From JAUVXJ01 sp964433755 (GTDB lineage: Bacteria; Chloroflexota; Anaerolineae; UBA7937; B3-Chlor), in the NCBI GenBank assembly GCA_964433755.1, contig CAYSSR010000003.1, positions 434,001-498,000 on the forward strand: DNA of 64,000 nt. The letters run 5' to 3'. The notes beneath the pieces were generated by a model. The model was given only the letters and a program-made list of their open reading frames with translations. It had not been told where the DNA came from and did not search any database. Every line of letters begins with the position of its first letter. Position 1 is the stretch's first letter. Both the position numbers and the translations under genes were made by a program. Shown here one piece after another: positions 50,886 to 59,698 of the stretch.

Positions 50886-51796
50886 GCCAGGAACCTCCCA
50901 CCGCCGCCACGACCACGCCGGAAGATGCTAAACGCTGCCGCCAGGTTGATCACGAAGGTGACTAGAAAAAGCGCCAGACCGACGACGAAGAGGACGTGAT
51001 AGTGAGTGCTCCCTCGGGCCACCTCCCCCATCTCAGCGGCGATGGTAGCCGTCATCGTACGCACGGGACGGAGGAAGGCATCCAGTCCCAGGGGCATCCT
51101 CGCCGCGTTCCCAGCCACCATCATCACCGTCATCGTCTCACCGATGGCGCGACCCACGCCCAGCATCACCGCGGTCACGATACCCGGTCGCGCCGCCGGC
51201 AGGACCACTCGCCAGATCGTCTGCCACTGCGTGGCGCTCAAGGCGTAGGCAGCGTGGCGGTAGGATTCCGGCACCGAGTCCAGGGCGTCCTCAGCGATGC
51301 TGATGATGGTAGGTAGCGCCATGTAAGCCAGTAACAGGGTGCCGGTGAGCGCCGTCAGCCCCGTGGGCGCGCCCGAGAACTCGCGTACGAGGGGAGACAC
51401 GACCTGGATTCCCACGAATCCTATGACTACTGACGGGATGCCGGCGATGATCTCTATCGATGGCTTGAGGATTTCCCGCACCCAGTCCGGCGCTATCTCT
51501 CCAATGAACAGGGCAGTGGCGACGCCCAGGGGAAGCGAGATGGCGATGGCACCCACGGTCACCAGTAGCGATCCCAGGACCAGCGGGGCTAGCCCGTAGA
51601 TGTCGAAGGTGGGATACCACCTCTGCCCCATCAGGTTGGACAGAGGTACCTCAAGAATCGCCGGCGTCCCTTCCTTGATCAGGAACAGAAAGATCAAGAG
51701 CACGAAGCCAATACTGGATGCGCCCGCCAACCTTATGAGCTGCTCGACGAAGAACTCGCGCCAGTTCACATCTTTGGGGATGGTTGGGGTCCTCAC
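50882..51796 (-). CDS. pstC: second phosphate permease PstC
   Basis: 304 residues, six helices; IAGIPSVVIGFVGIQVVSPLV and ALDSVPESYRHAAYALSATQWQTI are PstC-type. GTG 51796 follows CAGGGAG at 8 bases. It is closer in style to archaeal/Gram-positive PstC than to the first PstC in this window, so the second transporter is not a recent duplicate of the first. Confidence 0.92.
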   Translation of the reverse strand: MRTPTIPKDVNWREFFVEQLIRLAGASSIGFVLLIFLFLIKEGTPAILEVPLSNLMGQRWYPTFDIYGLAPLVLGSLLVTVGAIAISLPLGVATALFIGEIAPDWVREILKPSIEIIAGIPSVVIGFVGIQVVSPLVREFSGAPTGLTALTGTLLLAYMALPTIISIAEDALDSVPESYRHAAYALSATQWQTIWRVVLPAARPGIVTAVMLGVGRAIGETMTVMMVAGNAARMPLGLDAFLRPVRTMTATIAAEMGEVARGSTHYHVLFVVGLALFLVTFVINLAAAFSIFRRGRGGGGRFLA

Positions 51797-51835
51797 CTAG
51801 CACTCCCTGACAAGCCCGAACAGGCAGAAGGCAGT

Positions 51836-52747
51836 TCAAAAGCCTGCCAGGGGAACGAAGCCCAGTTCCGCCACGATTCTTTGCCCCTCATCGCTCCTGA
51901 TCCAATCCAGATACTCCTTGATGGCTCCTGTTGCCTCGCCGCTCGTGTACATGTACAGAGGACGCGCAATGGGATACGTGCCGTCGTTTACCGTATCGAT
52001 AGTGGGAGCCACAAACGGCCCGTCCTCGTCGACGCCGACATCCACCGTCTTCTGAGCTGCTGTGACGTACCCCAGTCCGTCGTAGCCGATGGCGTTGGGG
52101 TTCTGAGCCACCTCCAGGCCGATCACCTCGGACGACGGCAGCAGCAAAGCCTCGGGGGAAAAAAGGTCCTCATTGTCAGGATCGCCGAGCCGTACCACGT
52201 TCTCCAGGAAGTATATGTAGGTGCCCGAGTTGCTCTCCCTGGAAGCCAGAACGATGGGCCTATCCTCGCCTCCCAGCTCCTGCCAGTTCGTCTTGCGGCC
52301 GGTGAAGATGTCTGCTACCTGCGGGATCGAAAGTCGACCGACGGGATTGTTCGGGTTGACAATGACGGCGATGGCGTCCAGAGCCACCACGTGTTCAACC
52401 GGCGAGTCGCCCTGCTGTTCCGCTTCCTCGCGTTCCTCATCCTTCATCTCACGGGAAGCATTGGCGACGTCGGTCGAGCCGTTGATCAACGCGGCGATTC
52501 CGGTGCCGGATCCTCCGCCAGTCACCGATACGGAGATTTCCGGATGAAGCTCGTGGTAAGCCTCTGCCCAGGCCAGGGCCAGGTTGACCATAGTGTCGGA
52601 GCCCACGTTGGTGATGGTGGTTGTGACCGGGGGTTCCGATGCCTCGCTTCCGGCGCAGGACGTCAAGAGGAGTAGAAGGAAAAGGAAGGAGACGAGCGAG
52701 TAACCCCAACACTGGTGCAGCAACAAGGCACTTCTCCCAACCCTTTT
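51836..52747 (-). CDS. pstS: second phosphate-binding lipoprotein PstS
   Basis: PstS fold with VGSDTMVNLALAWAEAYHEL, GGGSGTGIAALINGSTDVANASRE and SRESNSGTYIYFLENV. The frame is open to an ATG at 52786, but a strong promoter (52758-52786) puts the transcription start near 52751, so that ATG cannot be used. I choose GTG 52747 (V-KRVGRSALLLHQ), giving a basic n-region and the lipobox LLTSCAGS; it would be nearly leaderless. TTG 52726, after GGGAGA, is the alternative. Confidence 0.9.
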   Translation of the reverse strand, partial: KRVGRSALLLHQCWGYSLVSFLFLLLLLTSCAGSEASEPPVTTTITNVGSDTMVNLALAWAEAYHELHPEISVSVTGGGSGTGIAALINGSTDVANASREMKDEEREEAEQQGDSPVEHVVALDAIAVIVNPNNPVGRLSIPQVADIFTGRKTNWQELGGEDRPIVLASRESNSGTYIYFLENVVRLGDPDNEDLFSPEALLLPSSEVIGLEVAQNPNAIGYDGLGYVTAAQKTVDVGVDEDGPFVAPTIDTVNDGTYPIARPLYMYTSGEATGAIKEYLDWIRSDEGQRIVAELGFVPLAGF

Positions 52748-52757
52748 CACATTGCTG

Positions 52758-52786
52758 ATTATAGCCCCTGCTTTATGGCTCGTCAA
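52758..52786 (-). promoter_or_regulatory. pstS2 promoter
   Basis: On the minus strand TTGACG (52786-52781), 17 bases, TATAAT (52763-52758). The -35 overlaps the plus-strand promoter elements of the divergent third pstB. Confidence 0.8.
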
Positions 52787-52813
52787 GCATCCACGGGATA
52801 TGATAGAATGGCA
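52780..52813 (+). promoter_or_regulatory. promoter of the third pstB with the shared 23-bp block
   Basis: TCGTCA (52780-52785), 18 bases, TAGAAT (52804-52809) with TG extension. CCACGGG-N3-TGATAGAATGGCA spans 52791-52813, as upstream of phoB. Confidence 0.68.
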
Positions 52814-52857
52814 GACTGAGAAGGCTGGGGCGATGGCTCCAGCGAGAGGGCAGTGGC

Positions 52858-53610
52858 GTGCATCAAGACAGAATGGAAGTACGGAACGTCAATTTCTACT
52901 ACGGCGAGACGATGGCCTTGAAGGACGTCTCTATAGGCATCAAGGACCGGCAGATCACCGCTCTCATCGGTCCATCTGGCTGCGGCAAGTCGACTTTTCT
53001 TCGACTCCTCAACCGCATGAACGACCTCATCCCCCACACCAGGATCGAGGGAAGAGTGCTCCTGGATGGCCAGGACATCTACGCCCCCGACGTGGACGTG
53101 GTAGACCTCCGCCGGCGAGTAGGCATGGTCTTTCAGAGGCCAAACCCTTTTCCCCAATCCATCTACGCCAACGTAGCTTTCGGCCCCAGAGTACTGGGTC
53201 TCGACAACGATCTCGACCAAGTGGTAGAGAGGAGCCTGACGGCTGCCGCCCTGTGGGATGAGGTCAAAGACAACCTCAACGAGTCAGCCCTCGATCTGGC
53301 GGCCGGACAGCAGCAGAGGCTCTGCATCGCCCGCGTGCTGGCCATCGAACCAGAAGTGATCCTATTGGATGAGCCCTGCTCGGCGTTGGACCCCGTGGCG
53401 ACCCTGGAGATCGAAGAGTTGATGCAGCAGCTCAAACAAGACTACACGCTGGTGATCGTGACCCACAACATGCAGCAGGCAGCGAGGGCCTCGGACTGGA
53501 CAGGACTCTTTTGGCTCGGGGAATTGGTCGAATACAACGACACCGCCACCATATTCACTGCGCCGCAGGAGCCCAAGACCGAGGCATATCTCACAGGCCG
53601 GGTGGGCTAG
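52858..53610 (+). CDS. pstB: third PstB-type ATPase with altered signature motif
   Basis: 250 residues. Walker A GPSGCGKSTFLRLLNRMNDL, Q-loop VFQRPNPFPQSIYANVAFG, Walker B VILLDEPCSALDPVAT and H-loop VIVTHNMQQAARA are canonical, but the ABC signature LSGGQ reads LAAGQQQRL, which removes the Ser and first Gly that contact ATP across the dimer. It has no permease partner and is transcribed away from pstS2. GTG 52858 or ATG 52873 may be the start. It may be a weak ATPase, a regulatory subunit, or pair with either PstCA. Confidence 0.88.
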   Translation: MHQDRMEVRNVNFYYGETMALKDVSIGIKDRQITALIGPSGCGKSTFLRLLNRMNDLIPHTRIEGRVLLDGQDIYAPDVDVVDLRRRVGMVFQRPNPFPQSIYANVAFGPRVLGLDNDLDQVVERSLTAAALWDEVKDNLNESALDLAAGQQQRLCIARVLAIEPEVILLDEPCSALDPVATLEIEELMQQLKQDYTLVIVTHNMQQAARASDWTGLFWLGELVEYNDTATIFTAPQEPKTEAYLTGRVG

Positions 53611-53655
53611 ACCCGTCGGAACGACCGCCCGAATGTGGAAGGGAGCAGATCGATC

Positions 53656-54480
53656 GTGTCTCTGAAGTCCACACTGATGACCCTGCTGGTTCTGGTCCTT
53701 CTGGCAACGCTCGTCTGGTTGGTCTACTGGACCTTCGCCAGCCTGCACCTTGGGCTGATAGCCGTGATCCTCGGGCTGACCATCGGCCTGCTCGTGTGGT
53801 TGGCCACGTTGCTGAGACTGCCGTTTCCCGTCGTTGCCGTCGTACTGCTGGTCCTCGCGGCACTGCTCGTCGCGGTTGGCTGGTGGACGTGCAGAGCCAC
53901 AGACGGCGCTTTCGTCAGGCTGCTGGCTCTCGGCGCCGTGACCCTGGCTGTCCTCTCGTTGAGCTGGTACGGCCTGCTATCTTCCTGGATCAACAAGGGG
54001 GTCGTGAGCGCGGTAGAAACCCTGAATCCTGAGGGAGACACCGGTACGGCTCTGATAGTCTATCACCCAGGGAGGAGCAGCTTTCAACGCGACGTCAGCT
54101 ACGCCTTCGCGGATGGTCTGGCCTCCAATGGCTGGCGTGTAGAAATCACCACGGCAAGCTTTCGGTCCCCCAAGGACCTCTCCGGCTACGATCTCCTGGT
54201 GCTCGGTGCACCCACCTACGACTGGCTGCCAGCGAAGCCTATCCAAGCGTACGTGGGACGCCTCGGGGACCTGGCCGGAAAACCCACAGTAACCATCATC
54301 TCCGGGGCAGGGTACACCGAACTGTCCCAGCCGGCGATGGAGAAGCTGGTCCACGAGGCTGGGGGACAGCTTGTCAGGTCTCTGGCCGTGTGGAACATGA
54401 GACCCAACGAGGACCTGTACGGCACCAACGACGCGAAGGAGGCTATGAGACAGGCCGCGCAGCAGATTTCGCTTCCTTGA
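53656..54480 (+). CDS. membrane-anchored flavodoxin-like protein
   Basis: GTG 53656 (VSLKSTLMTLLVLV) follows GGGAG. Residues 1-115 have four transmembrane helices; residues about 130-274 form a flavodoxin-like alpha/beta domain: TALIVYHPGRSSFQRDVSYAFADGL corresponds to the FMN phosphate loop (normally T/S-x-T-G-x-T), here degenerate, and YDLLVLGAPTYDWLPAKPIQAYV to the second flavin loop. The end KEAMRQAAQQI is typical. It may be a membrane-bound electron carrier or a flavin-free signalling domain. It starts 45 bases after the third pstB and is probably co-transcribed. Confidence 0.75.
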   Translation: MSLKSTLMTLLVLVLLATLVWLVYWTFASLHLGLIAVILGLTIGLLVWLATLLRLPFPVVAVVLLVLAALLVAVGWWTCRATDGAFVRLLALGAVTLAVLSLSWYGLLSSWINKGVVSAVETLNPEGDTGTALIVYHPGRSSFQRDVSYAFADGLASNGWRVEITTASFRSPKDLSGYDLLVLGAPTYDWLPAKPIQAYVGRLGDLAGKPTVTIISGAGYTELSQPAMEKLVHEAGGQLVRSLAVWNMRPNEDLYGTNDAKEAMRQAAQQISLP

Positions 54481-54586
54481 GATAGGGGTAGGCCTGGCAG
54501 CGAGGCCCTTAAGCCTCTCCTCGCCCGCATGTTGGTGGCTCTTGGACTGCCCCGCACGGATATGATGGCTGGAAGTCGGAGATAGG

Positions 54587-55123
54587 ATGCAGAGAGCCGG
54601 CGTTCACCAGAGGAAATGGGGCTGGCTCCTGTCGGTCCTCGTCACCGTGCGGGTCGTCTGCGCTGTCGTGGTCTTCTACGGCCTGATCAGTGATTTCAGA
54701 CTCCTGGCCACGTGCGTGTTTGCTCTGGCCTGTGTCACCGATCTCCTCGACGGACAGATAGCCAAGAGAACACACTCCTCCCCATCCCTGGGAGGCTATG
54801 CCGACCCGGCCGCTGATTTCCTGCTCGTCCTGGGGGCGTTCTCCGCCTTCGTGGTCAAAGATGTGTACCCGATCTGGACGGTGATCATCATCGTCCTGAT
54901 GTTCCTACAGTTCGTGCTCACTTCACGGCCGAGCGGGCCGCTCTACGACCCGGTGGGCAAGTACTATGGGGCAGCCCTGTTCGCCGCCATTGCCCTTACC
55001 CTGCTGCTGCCAGAGGCTGCCGTCGGGACGGCGGTCCCCCTCGCGATCGTCGGGCTCACCATAGCCTCGGTCGCCAGCCGGTCGCTATTCCTGTTTCGTC
55101 ACCAAGAGGACAAAGACCGCTAG
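54587..55123 (+). CDS. CDP-alcohol phosphatidyltransferase family protein
   Basis: 178 residues, six hydrophobic segments. The family motif D-x2-D-G-x2-A-K/R-x8-G-x3-D-x3-D is intact: CVTDLLDGQIAKRTHSSPSL followed by GGYADPAADF. It transfers a phosphatidyl group from CDP-diacylglycerol to an alcohol (PgsA/Pgs-like); the acceptor is unknown. GGAGATAGG precedes ATG 54587. A CACGGATATGAT stretch at 54555-54566 resembles part of the shared Pho promoter block but lacks its second half. Confidence 0.88.
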   Translation: MQRAGVHQRKWGWLLSVLVTVRVVCAVVVFYGLISDFRLLATCVFALACVTDLLDGQIAKRTHSSPSLGGYADPAADFLLVLGAFSAFVVKDVYPIWTVIIIVLMFLQFVLTSRPSGPLYDPVGKYYGAALFAAIALTLLLPEAAVGTAVPLAIVGLTIASVASRSLFLFRHQEDKDR

Positions 55124-55360
55124 GTCACTCGGCAGATGCGAGCGGCCCGTTCCTCTTCCCATGGACAAGACTCCGCTCTCGCTAGCCAATCACTCTCTGC
55201 TTGCGCAGCGCAGAGATCGAGAACCTCAGAACCAGTGACTTCTCGGGTGGCAACTCAATCCTGTTTGTGATAGTATTCCTGCACCGTTACCGTGCCTTCC
55301 CGGAGTGCTAGCCTCCCGGGACCTGCGGGCCCGAGCAAACGGACAGGAGGAGTGGATGGT

Positions 55361-55957
55361 ATGGAGTCTCAACCTGGCGATGAAGAAGAGGACGCCACGA
55401 CAACACAAGCCGATGAGGATCTTCAACTATATGTCATGTTTGCCCACCTAAGGTCAGCGGGCAACAGGGACTATCACAACCTGACGGCAACCTACCTGAC
55501 CGCGAACTCCATTCTTGTTGGCGCCATAGGGCTCATGCTCAGCATGGGGCCTGAGGCGCCTCACTCTGGCCCTACTCGCGCGATGGCTATCCTCCTATCA
55601 CTCGTCGGACTCTGGTTCGCCTATCAGTTGTTCATTGCACAAGGCAGGTTCCGTGCCCAGAACTACTACCTTGAGAGGAACTTGCGCCTCATTGAGAAGA
55701 AGCCTGAGTGGCGACACCCACAGTACTTCGTGGTGTTGCAGAACTTCACCGAACAACGCGACGGGCAAACTGACTATCGAAAGATCCGTGACAAGTCGTA
55801 TGAGATTCCGGCGGAGGACGGGGAGCCTCCTATGCAACCCAACTTCGGTGTTCGTCACCATAGAGACAGATTGGCTCCAAGAATGAAAGGCCTGCCCTTC
55901 TTCTTCTTCGGGATCTTCGCCCTCTTCATCCTCTATGCCGTCTTCTTCGCGCGTTGA
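55361..55957 (+). CDS. two-helix-plus membrane protein, RipA/SLATT-like pattern, unknown function
   Basis: ATG 55361 (MESQPGDEEEDATTT) lies about 10 bases after AGGAGGA; a GTG at 55352 is another option. 198 residues: acidic N-terminus, LQLYVMFAHLRSAGNRDYHNLTATYLTAN leading into helix 1 (about 48-68), helix 2 (about 78-98), a cytosolic stretch with Arg/Tyr-rich RFRAQNYYLERNLRLIEKK, and a C-terminal helix (GLPFFFFGIFALFILYAVFF). The arrangement recalls RipA-like or SLATT pore proteins of defence systems, but no sequence motif proves it. Confidence 0.6.
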   Translation: MESQPGDEEEDATTTQADEDLQLYVMFAHLRSAGNRDYHNLTATYLTANSILVGAIGLMLSMGPEAPHSGPTRAMAILLSLVGLWFAYQLFIAQGRFRAQNYYLERNLRLIEKKPEWRHPQYFVVLQNFTEQRDGQTDYRKIRDKSYEIPAEDGEPPMQPNFGVRHHRDRLAPRMKGLPFFFFGIFALFILYAVFFAR

Positions 55958-56416
55958 ACACTCACCATTGCTGCCGTCTCCAGGCTCCGACGTCAAGACT
56001 CGAACAAGCCGAATCGTTCGTGTTCATCAAGGGTTGCTGGTTTCCGAAAAGGGGCCGAGTTCTGCAACAGCCCAGCCGGCGTCAAGTGCGCCAAAGGACG
56101 CAGTCGGTGGATAGCGTGGCCACGCTTCATCGGCATCTCTGAGACTCCTCGGAACGGCGTGTGGAACAGGCTGCGACCACCAAGATGCACGCTAACCCCG
56201 AGGCGATACGGGCTGCTCCCGAGCCGGGGGTTCCTCCATCAAACCGCAAGGTCGTGGATCTCCTCACCAGACCCCCTGCCGTGCCGTCTGGAGTTCGGGC
56301 CGTACCAGTATAGCCTTGGAGCGATAGCAGGGGACACGGCCCGAGAGTACCGAGACTCTCGGTGGCCATACGCAGTGCTTGCAGGAGACAACCGTCAAAG
56401 AGCCTCGCCGACCACG
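55958..56416. other. non-coding stretch, nothing recognised
   Basis: Short frames exist on both strands without ribosome sites or family signatures. A 7-bp stem GACCACG/CGTGGTC (56410-56432) straddles the stop of the next minus-strand gene and may act as a weak terminator. Confidence 0.35.
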
Positions 56417-57178
56417 TCATTCGATCGTGGTCAGGAACTGCTGCGCCATCTCGGCCACGTCGATGTCCGTGCTGATGCCCGTCCAGGGATCATCGGGGTG
56501 CACCAGGTTAGCCACGACGATGTTGGCCCCGTTGAAGATGGCGCTACGAGCCTCTTTCAGATCCACGCCTCCCGCCGCCGAGATGAGGACATCGAACTTG
56601 CTGCGCACGCGGTTCACGTGACGGTACTGGATAACCTTGCCGCGAGTGGCCTCCTCGTCACGCCCCAGATGCAGGACCACGACGTCGGGCGGCGTCCTGA
56701 GCTGCATCAGCACCTTGAGAGGGTCCTTCACGCCCAGCATGTCGATCATGGAGTTCATGCGCAGATCGCTACACCGGGCGATGAACAGATCGAGTGCCTC
56801 CGGAGGTGAGCTCCCCAGGACCGTGGCCGCGGTCGCTCCGGCCAACCGCACAGCGTTCACCTCGCCCAGCGCTCCATCCACCGTCTTCAGGTCAGCCACG
56901 ATGTGGCCGCTCCACATACTGCGGATGGCCTCGATGCCCGCCGAGCCCTCTCGCTTGATGAAGGGGGTCCCCGCCTCGATGAGGATCCGCTCGCTGGCAA
57001 CGATGGTGGGCAAGACCCGCCTGACGAGCACCACGTCGTAGTTGAAGGCGATCTGAAGGTAGCGCGTCTTACGGTCCAGCGCCATGGTTCTCCTGCGTGG
57101 CGCGGCGGCCTCACGGACCCGCTGCTGGAGTTCGCTGGACAGTCCCAGGAGTGAGAGAATGGTCGGCTGCCGGCTCAT
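56417..57178 (-). CDS. OMP decarboxylase-superfamily (HUMPS-like) protein
   Basis: 253 residues with a TIM-barrel pattern. The superfamily motif D-x-K-x-x-D is present in IVADLKTVDGALG, with LQIAFNYDVVLVRRVLP as strand 1 and ISAAGGVDLKEAR, NIVVANLVHPDDPW as the C-terminal phosphate-binding strands. Relatives include orotidine-5-phosphate decarboxylase and 3-hexulose-6-phosphate synthase; which reaction applies cannot be read. A shorter start at ATG 57085 (MALDRKTRYLQIAF) has a closer AGGAG. It follows the slipin gene by 19 bases, so the two are likely one transcript. Confidence 0.8.
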   Translation of the reverse strand: MSRQPTILSLLGLSSELQQRVREAAAPRRRTMALDRKTRYLQIAFNYDVVLVRRVLPTIVASERILIEAGTPFIKREGSAGIEAIRSMWSGHIVADLKTVDGALGEVNAVRLAGATAATVLGSSPPEALDLFIARCSDLRMNSMIDMLGVKDPLKVLMQLRTPPDVVVLHLGRDEEATRGKVIQYRHVNRVRSKFDVLISAAGGVDLKEARSAIFNGANIVVANLVHPDDPWTGISTDIDVAEMAQQFLTTIE

Positions 57179-57197
57179 CGGCTGGCCTCGAGCTGCA

Positions 57198-57983
57198 CTA
57201 TTCTCCGCCCTCTACGAGGGAGCGCACAATCCGACCCACGTCGGACGGCACGAAGAGCACGATCTTCTCCGAAGGGTCGGCAGCGATGTCGCGGATGGTT
57301 TGCAGTGTGCGGAGATGTAGTGCGCCACTGCTCTTGGCCAGGTTCTCCGCCGCACGTCTCAGGTTCTCCGAGGCAGACAGCTCACCCTGGGAAGCGATGA
57401 TCATAGCCCGGCGCTCGCGCTCAGCCTCCGCCTGTTTGGCCATTGCTCTCTTCATCTCGGCCGGGAGTTCCACTTCCTGGATCTTGATGGACTCGATGTC
57501 CACACCCCAACCTGTGGTCTCTGCGTCCACGATCTCCTTGATGCTTTCAGCGACTCGCTCCCTTTCCGTGAGGACGAAATCCATCTCGCTGTTGCCGATG
57601 ACGTCTCGTAGGGCGGCCTGGGTGTACTGTCGCACCGCGAAGACGTAATCCTCGATCTTGATGATGGCGTCGGCAGGGTGCACTACCCTGAAGTAGACCA
57701 CGGCGTTGACCAGCATGGGGATGTTGTCCTTGGTCATCACCTCTTGCCGAGGGATCTCCGCGGTCTTGATACGCATGTCTACCTTGCGCATGGACTGCAG
57801 AACGGGAACGATCACCGTCAGCCCGGGGTTGCGCGTGCTGGAGTACTTGCCCAACGTGAAGACCACGCCCCTCTCGTACTCGTAGAGCAGCTTGATGCCC
57901 GACATGAGCACCACGAACAAGACGAAGAGGATAAAGAAGACGCCGACAAACAAGCAGCTTCCCGTGGCAAACAGACTATCCAT
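57198..57983 (-). CDS. slipin (SPFH/band 7 protein)
   Basis: ATG 57983 (MDSLFATGSCLFVGVF) follows GGGAGG at about 6 bases. 261 residues: one transmembrane helix (about 9-30), then the band 7 domain with IKLLYEYERGVVFTLGKYS, RQEVMTKDNIPMLVNAVVYFRV and AEAERERRAMIIASQGEL, the stomatin/slipin signature. Slipins form membrane oligomers linked to microdomains and often pair with an NfeD protease partner; none is encoded nearby. It has its own extended -10 promoter at 58050-58058. Confidence 0.92.
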   Translation of the reverse strand: MDSLFATGSCLFVGVFFILFVLFVVLMSGIKLLYEYERGVVFTLGKYSSTRNPGLTVIVPVLQSMRKVDMRIKTAEIPRQEVMTKDNIPMLVNAVVYFRVVHPADAIIKIEDYVFAVRQYTQAALRDVIGNSEMDFVLTERERVAESIKEIVDAETTGWGVDIESIKIQEVELPAEMKRAMAKQAEAERERRAMIIASQGELSASENLRRAAENLAKSSGALHLRTLQTIRDIAADPSEKIVLFVPSDVGRIVRSLVEGGE

Positions 57984-58049
57984 GACCACCTCCCATCCGG
58001 GGTCGACCCGGCTATGTGCCACCGTGCTTGGCTCTGTCGCGGCAACACC

Positions 58050-58058
58050 ATTATATCA
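58050..58058 (-). promoter_or_regulatory. extended -10 promoter of the slipin gene
   Basis: On the minus strand TGATATAAT (58058-58050) is a TG-N-TATAAT element with no good -35. The leader would be about 60 bases. Confidence 0.6.
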
Positions 58059-58290
58059 CGTCTAGGTCAACGGATTATAAACGTATCGTTAAGGCCCTGC
58101 AAACGGATCTTGGGCAGCAAGAAACGGCCGCCAGATAGCCACCGCTTCCTTCCACTGACGGGCATCTCCCTGCCAGTTCCTCTGACAACGATGCATCTTT
58201 CAGCTTGCAGACATGACAAAGGGACCAGCTCGTTGCACACGAGTGGCCCCCACGAGTCCGATTCTCAGCTACCACGCCAGTCGGTGAGGA

Positions 58291-59094
58291 TCAATCCATG
58301 CCCAAACGTCTTCGGGACTCCGCCAGTTTCTCCTCCGCATTCTCGAAATCGCCCCTCTGGCCCGAGGGCAAGAGCAAAGCCACCTGGGACATCGCCAGCT
58401 TGGTGAAGTCAATGAGATAGTCAGCTCGTTCGAAATCACCCAGTTCGGAGGTCGAGGGTGGGTAGATCGGCTCCCCAAACCTCACCTGGACCACTCTCAG
58501 CCTGCCCTTCCTCTCCCTGGTCACGAGTCCCATGGGCAGCAAGGGCACCCCTCTCCTCAGGGCAAACAAGGCCGCTCCCGTTCTGAGGTCTCCCTCCAGC
58601 AAGCCGTTGCCCCTGGTTCTTCCCGTGATAGACAGCCACAGCACATGACCTGACCCGTCCAACCAGTGCAGTACCTCCTTGACCAGCTTCCTCTCGAGCC
58701 TGTACGCACCGGCCTGGTCCTTGTGCACGGGAAACACGAACTTGCTCACTCCCAGCACCTTCATCGGGAGAGTGGCCTGAGTCACGATCTCTGGCCGGGC
58801 GATGGCCTTCAGACGCGGCTCGTCCGTGGAGAGACGGCACCCGACCTTGATCACAGCCCGCAGGGATTGGGATACCGAGGGGTAGTTGCTCACGAGAATG
58901 GTCGCGTGATCCGCGTAGAGCGCGGGGGGCAGCGGCTCCACTTCGATCCCTCTCATGGCCAGGTCCGTCAGGCGACGAACCCTCGCGCTGCGGTCGAGCA
59001 GAGCCAGCGAGGCCAGTGCGGAATCGATACGCTCCGAGCTCGCCCTCTTGGCTAGACCGGGTATCGCCCCGGCATAGCGGAGTCCCTTCTCCAT
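58291..59094 (-). CDS. PlsC-like acyltransferase homologue with unusual active-site motifs
   Basis: ATG 59094 lies 6 bases after GGAGGAG (ATG 59100 abuts it). 267 residues. HVLWLSITGRTRGNGLLEG and TGAALFALRRGVPLLPMGLV match the third and fourth motifs of glycerophosphate acyltransferases, though the usual PEGTRS is ITGRTRG. The catalytic NHxSxxD motif is replaced by SNYPSVSQS, lacking both His and Asp. It may be a non-catalytic homologue or use other residues. Near-perfect promoter TTGACA-N17-TATAAT upstream, so it is well expressed. Confidence 0.65.
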   Translation of the reverse strand: MEKGLRYAGAIPGLAKRASSERIDSALASLALLDRSARVRRLTDLAMRGIEVEPLPPALYADHATILVSNYPSVSQSLRAVIKVGCRLSTDEPRLKAIARPEIVTQATLPMKVLGVSKFVFPVHKDQAGAYRLERKLVKEVLHWLDGSGHVLWLSITGRTRGNGLLEGDLRTGAALFALRRGVPLLPMGLVTRERKGRLRVVQVRFGEPIYPPSTSELGDFERADYLIDFTKLAMSQVALLLPSGQRGDFENAEEKLAESRRRLGMD

Positions 59095-59143
59095 TCTCAT
59101 CTCCTCCGGCTGGGAGAACCTGTGTTCCTAATAAAACCAATGA

Positions 59144-59172
59144 ATTATAGGCAGCACCCACCTTGTTGTCAA
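59144..59172 (-). promoter_or_regulatory. consensus sigma-70 promoter of the acyltransferase-like gene
   Basis: On the minus strand TTGACA (59172-59167), exactly 17 bases, TATAAT (59149-59144). Confidence 0.88.
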
Positions 59173-59228
59173 GCCGGCCTAGGGAGGATGTGGAATAACG
59201 CCATCGCCTTCGCCGCTGCCCCGGCCCC

Positions 59229-59282
59229 TCGATACGTCCTTCGTTACGCTGCTTCGCAGCTACTCAGGACTACTCAGGGTGC
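59229..59282 (+). repeat. REP-like palindromic repeat, expanded copy
   Basis: TCGATACG, an inserted TCCTTCGTTACG, the hairpin GCTGC-TTC-GCAGC, then TACTCAGG duplicated and GTGC. It looks like a copy in which both flanks were partly duplicated. Confidence 0.65.
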
Positions 59283-59661
59283 GGTCAGCGGCGAACCCAG
59301 TGGAAACCGGCTCACGCGCATACCTCGCGCCTCCTTTTTCCACCCAACGATGGTGTTTGGCCGATACGGTGCTCGGGCGCCTGAAGCCACCTGGGAGACG
59401 TGGAGGAAGAAACCCCGTGCGGCCGCCCCATTCCATGCCCGCCGTATTCGCTTAGCCAGCGCCTTGTCGTAGAGGTATGGTTCACCCAGATGAGAGTGTT
59501 ATCGGGGGGAGCGTGCCTGACGAAGAGAGATCGACCTCGACCGAAAGCAGGGGCATCTGCGACTGATCGGGAACCAGCATGTCGAGGCGAGCAGGGTCCA
59601 ACGCCACGCTTCCCGGATCAGGTCGTGCGCCGTCTGGCTGTGGGGAGCGAAGCTGAGTACG

Positions 59662-59698
59662 AGAGAGCCTCACCAGTGGCAGCTCGGCGAGGCTCTCT
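59662..59698 (-). terminator. hairpin downstream of the cold-shock gene
   Basis: AGAGAGCCTC (59662-59671) and GAGGCTCTCT (59689-59698) form a 10-bp stem about 40 bases past the cold-shock stop. There is no T-run on the minus strand, so termination is only probable. Confidence 0.5.

Noticed and set aside
54555..54566. Third copy of the shared Pho promoter block
   Set aside because: CACGGATATGAT matches only part of the block and lacks TAGAATGGCA.
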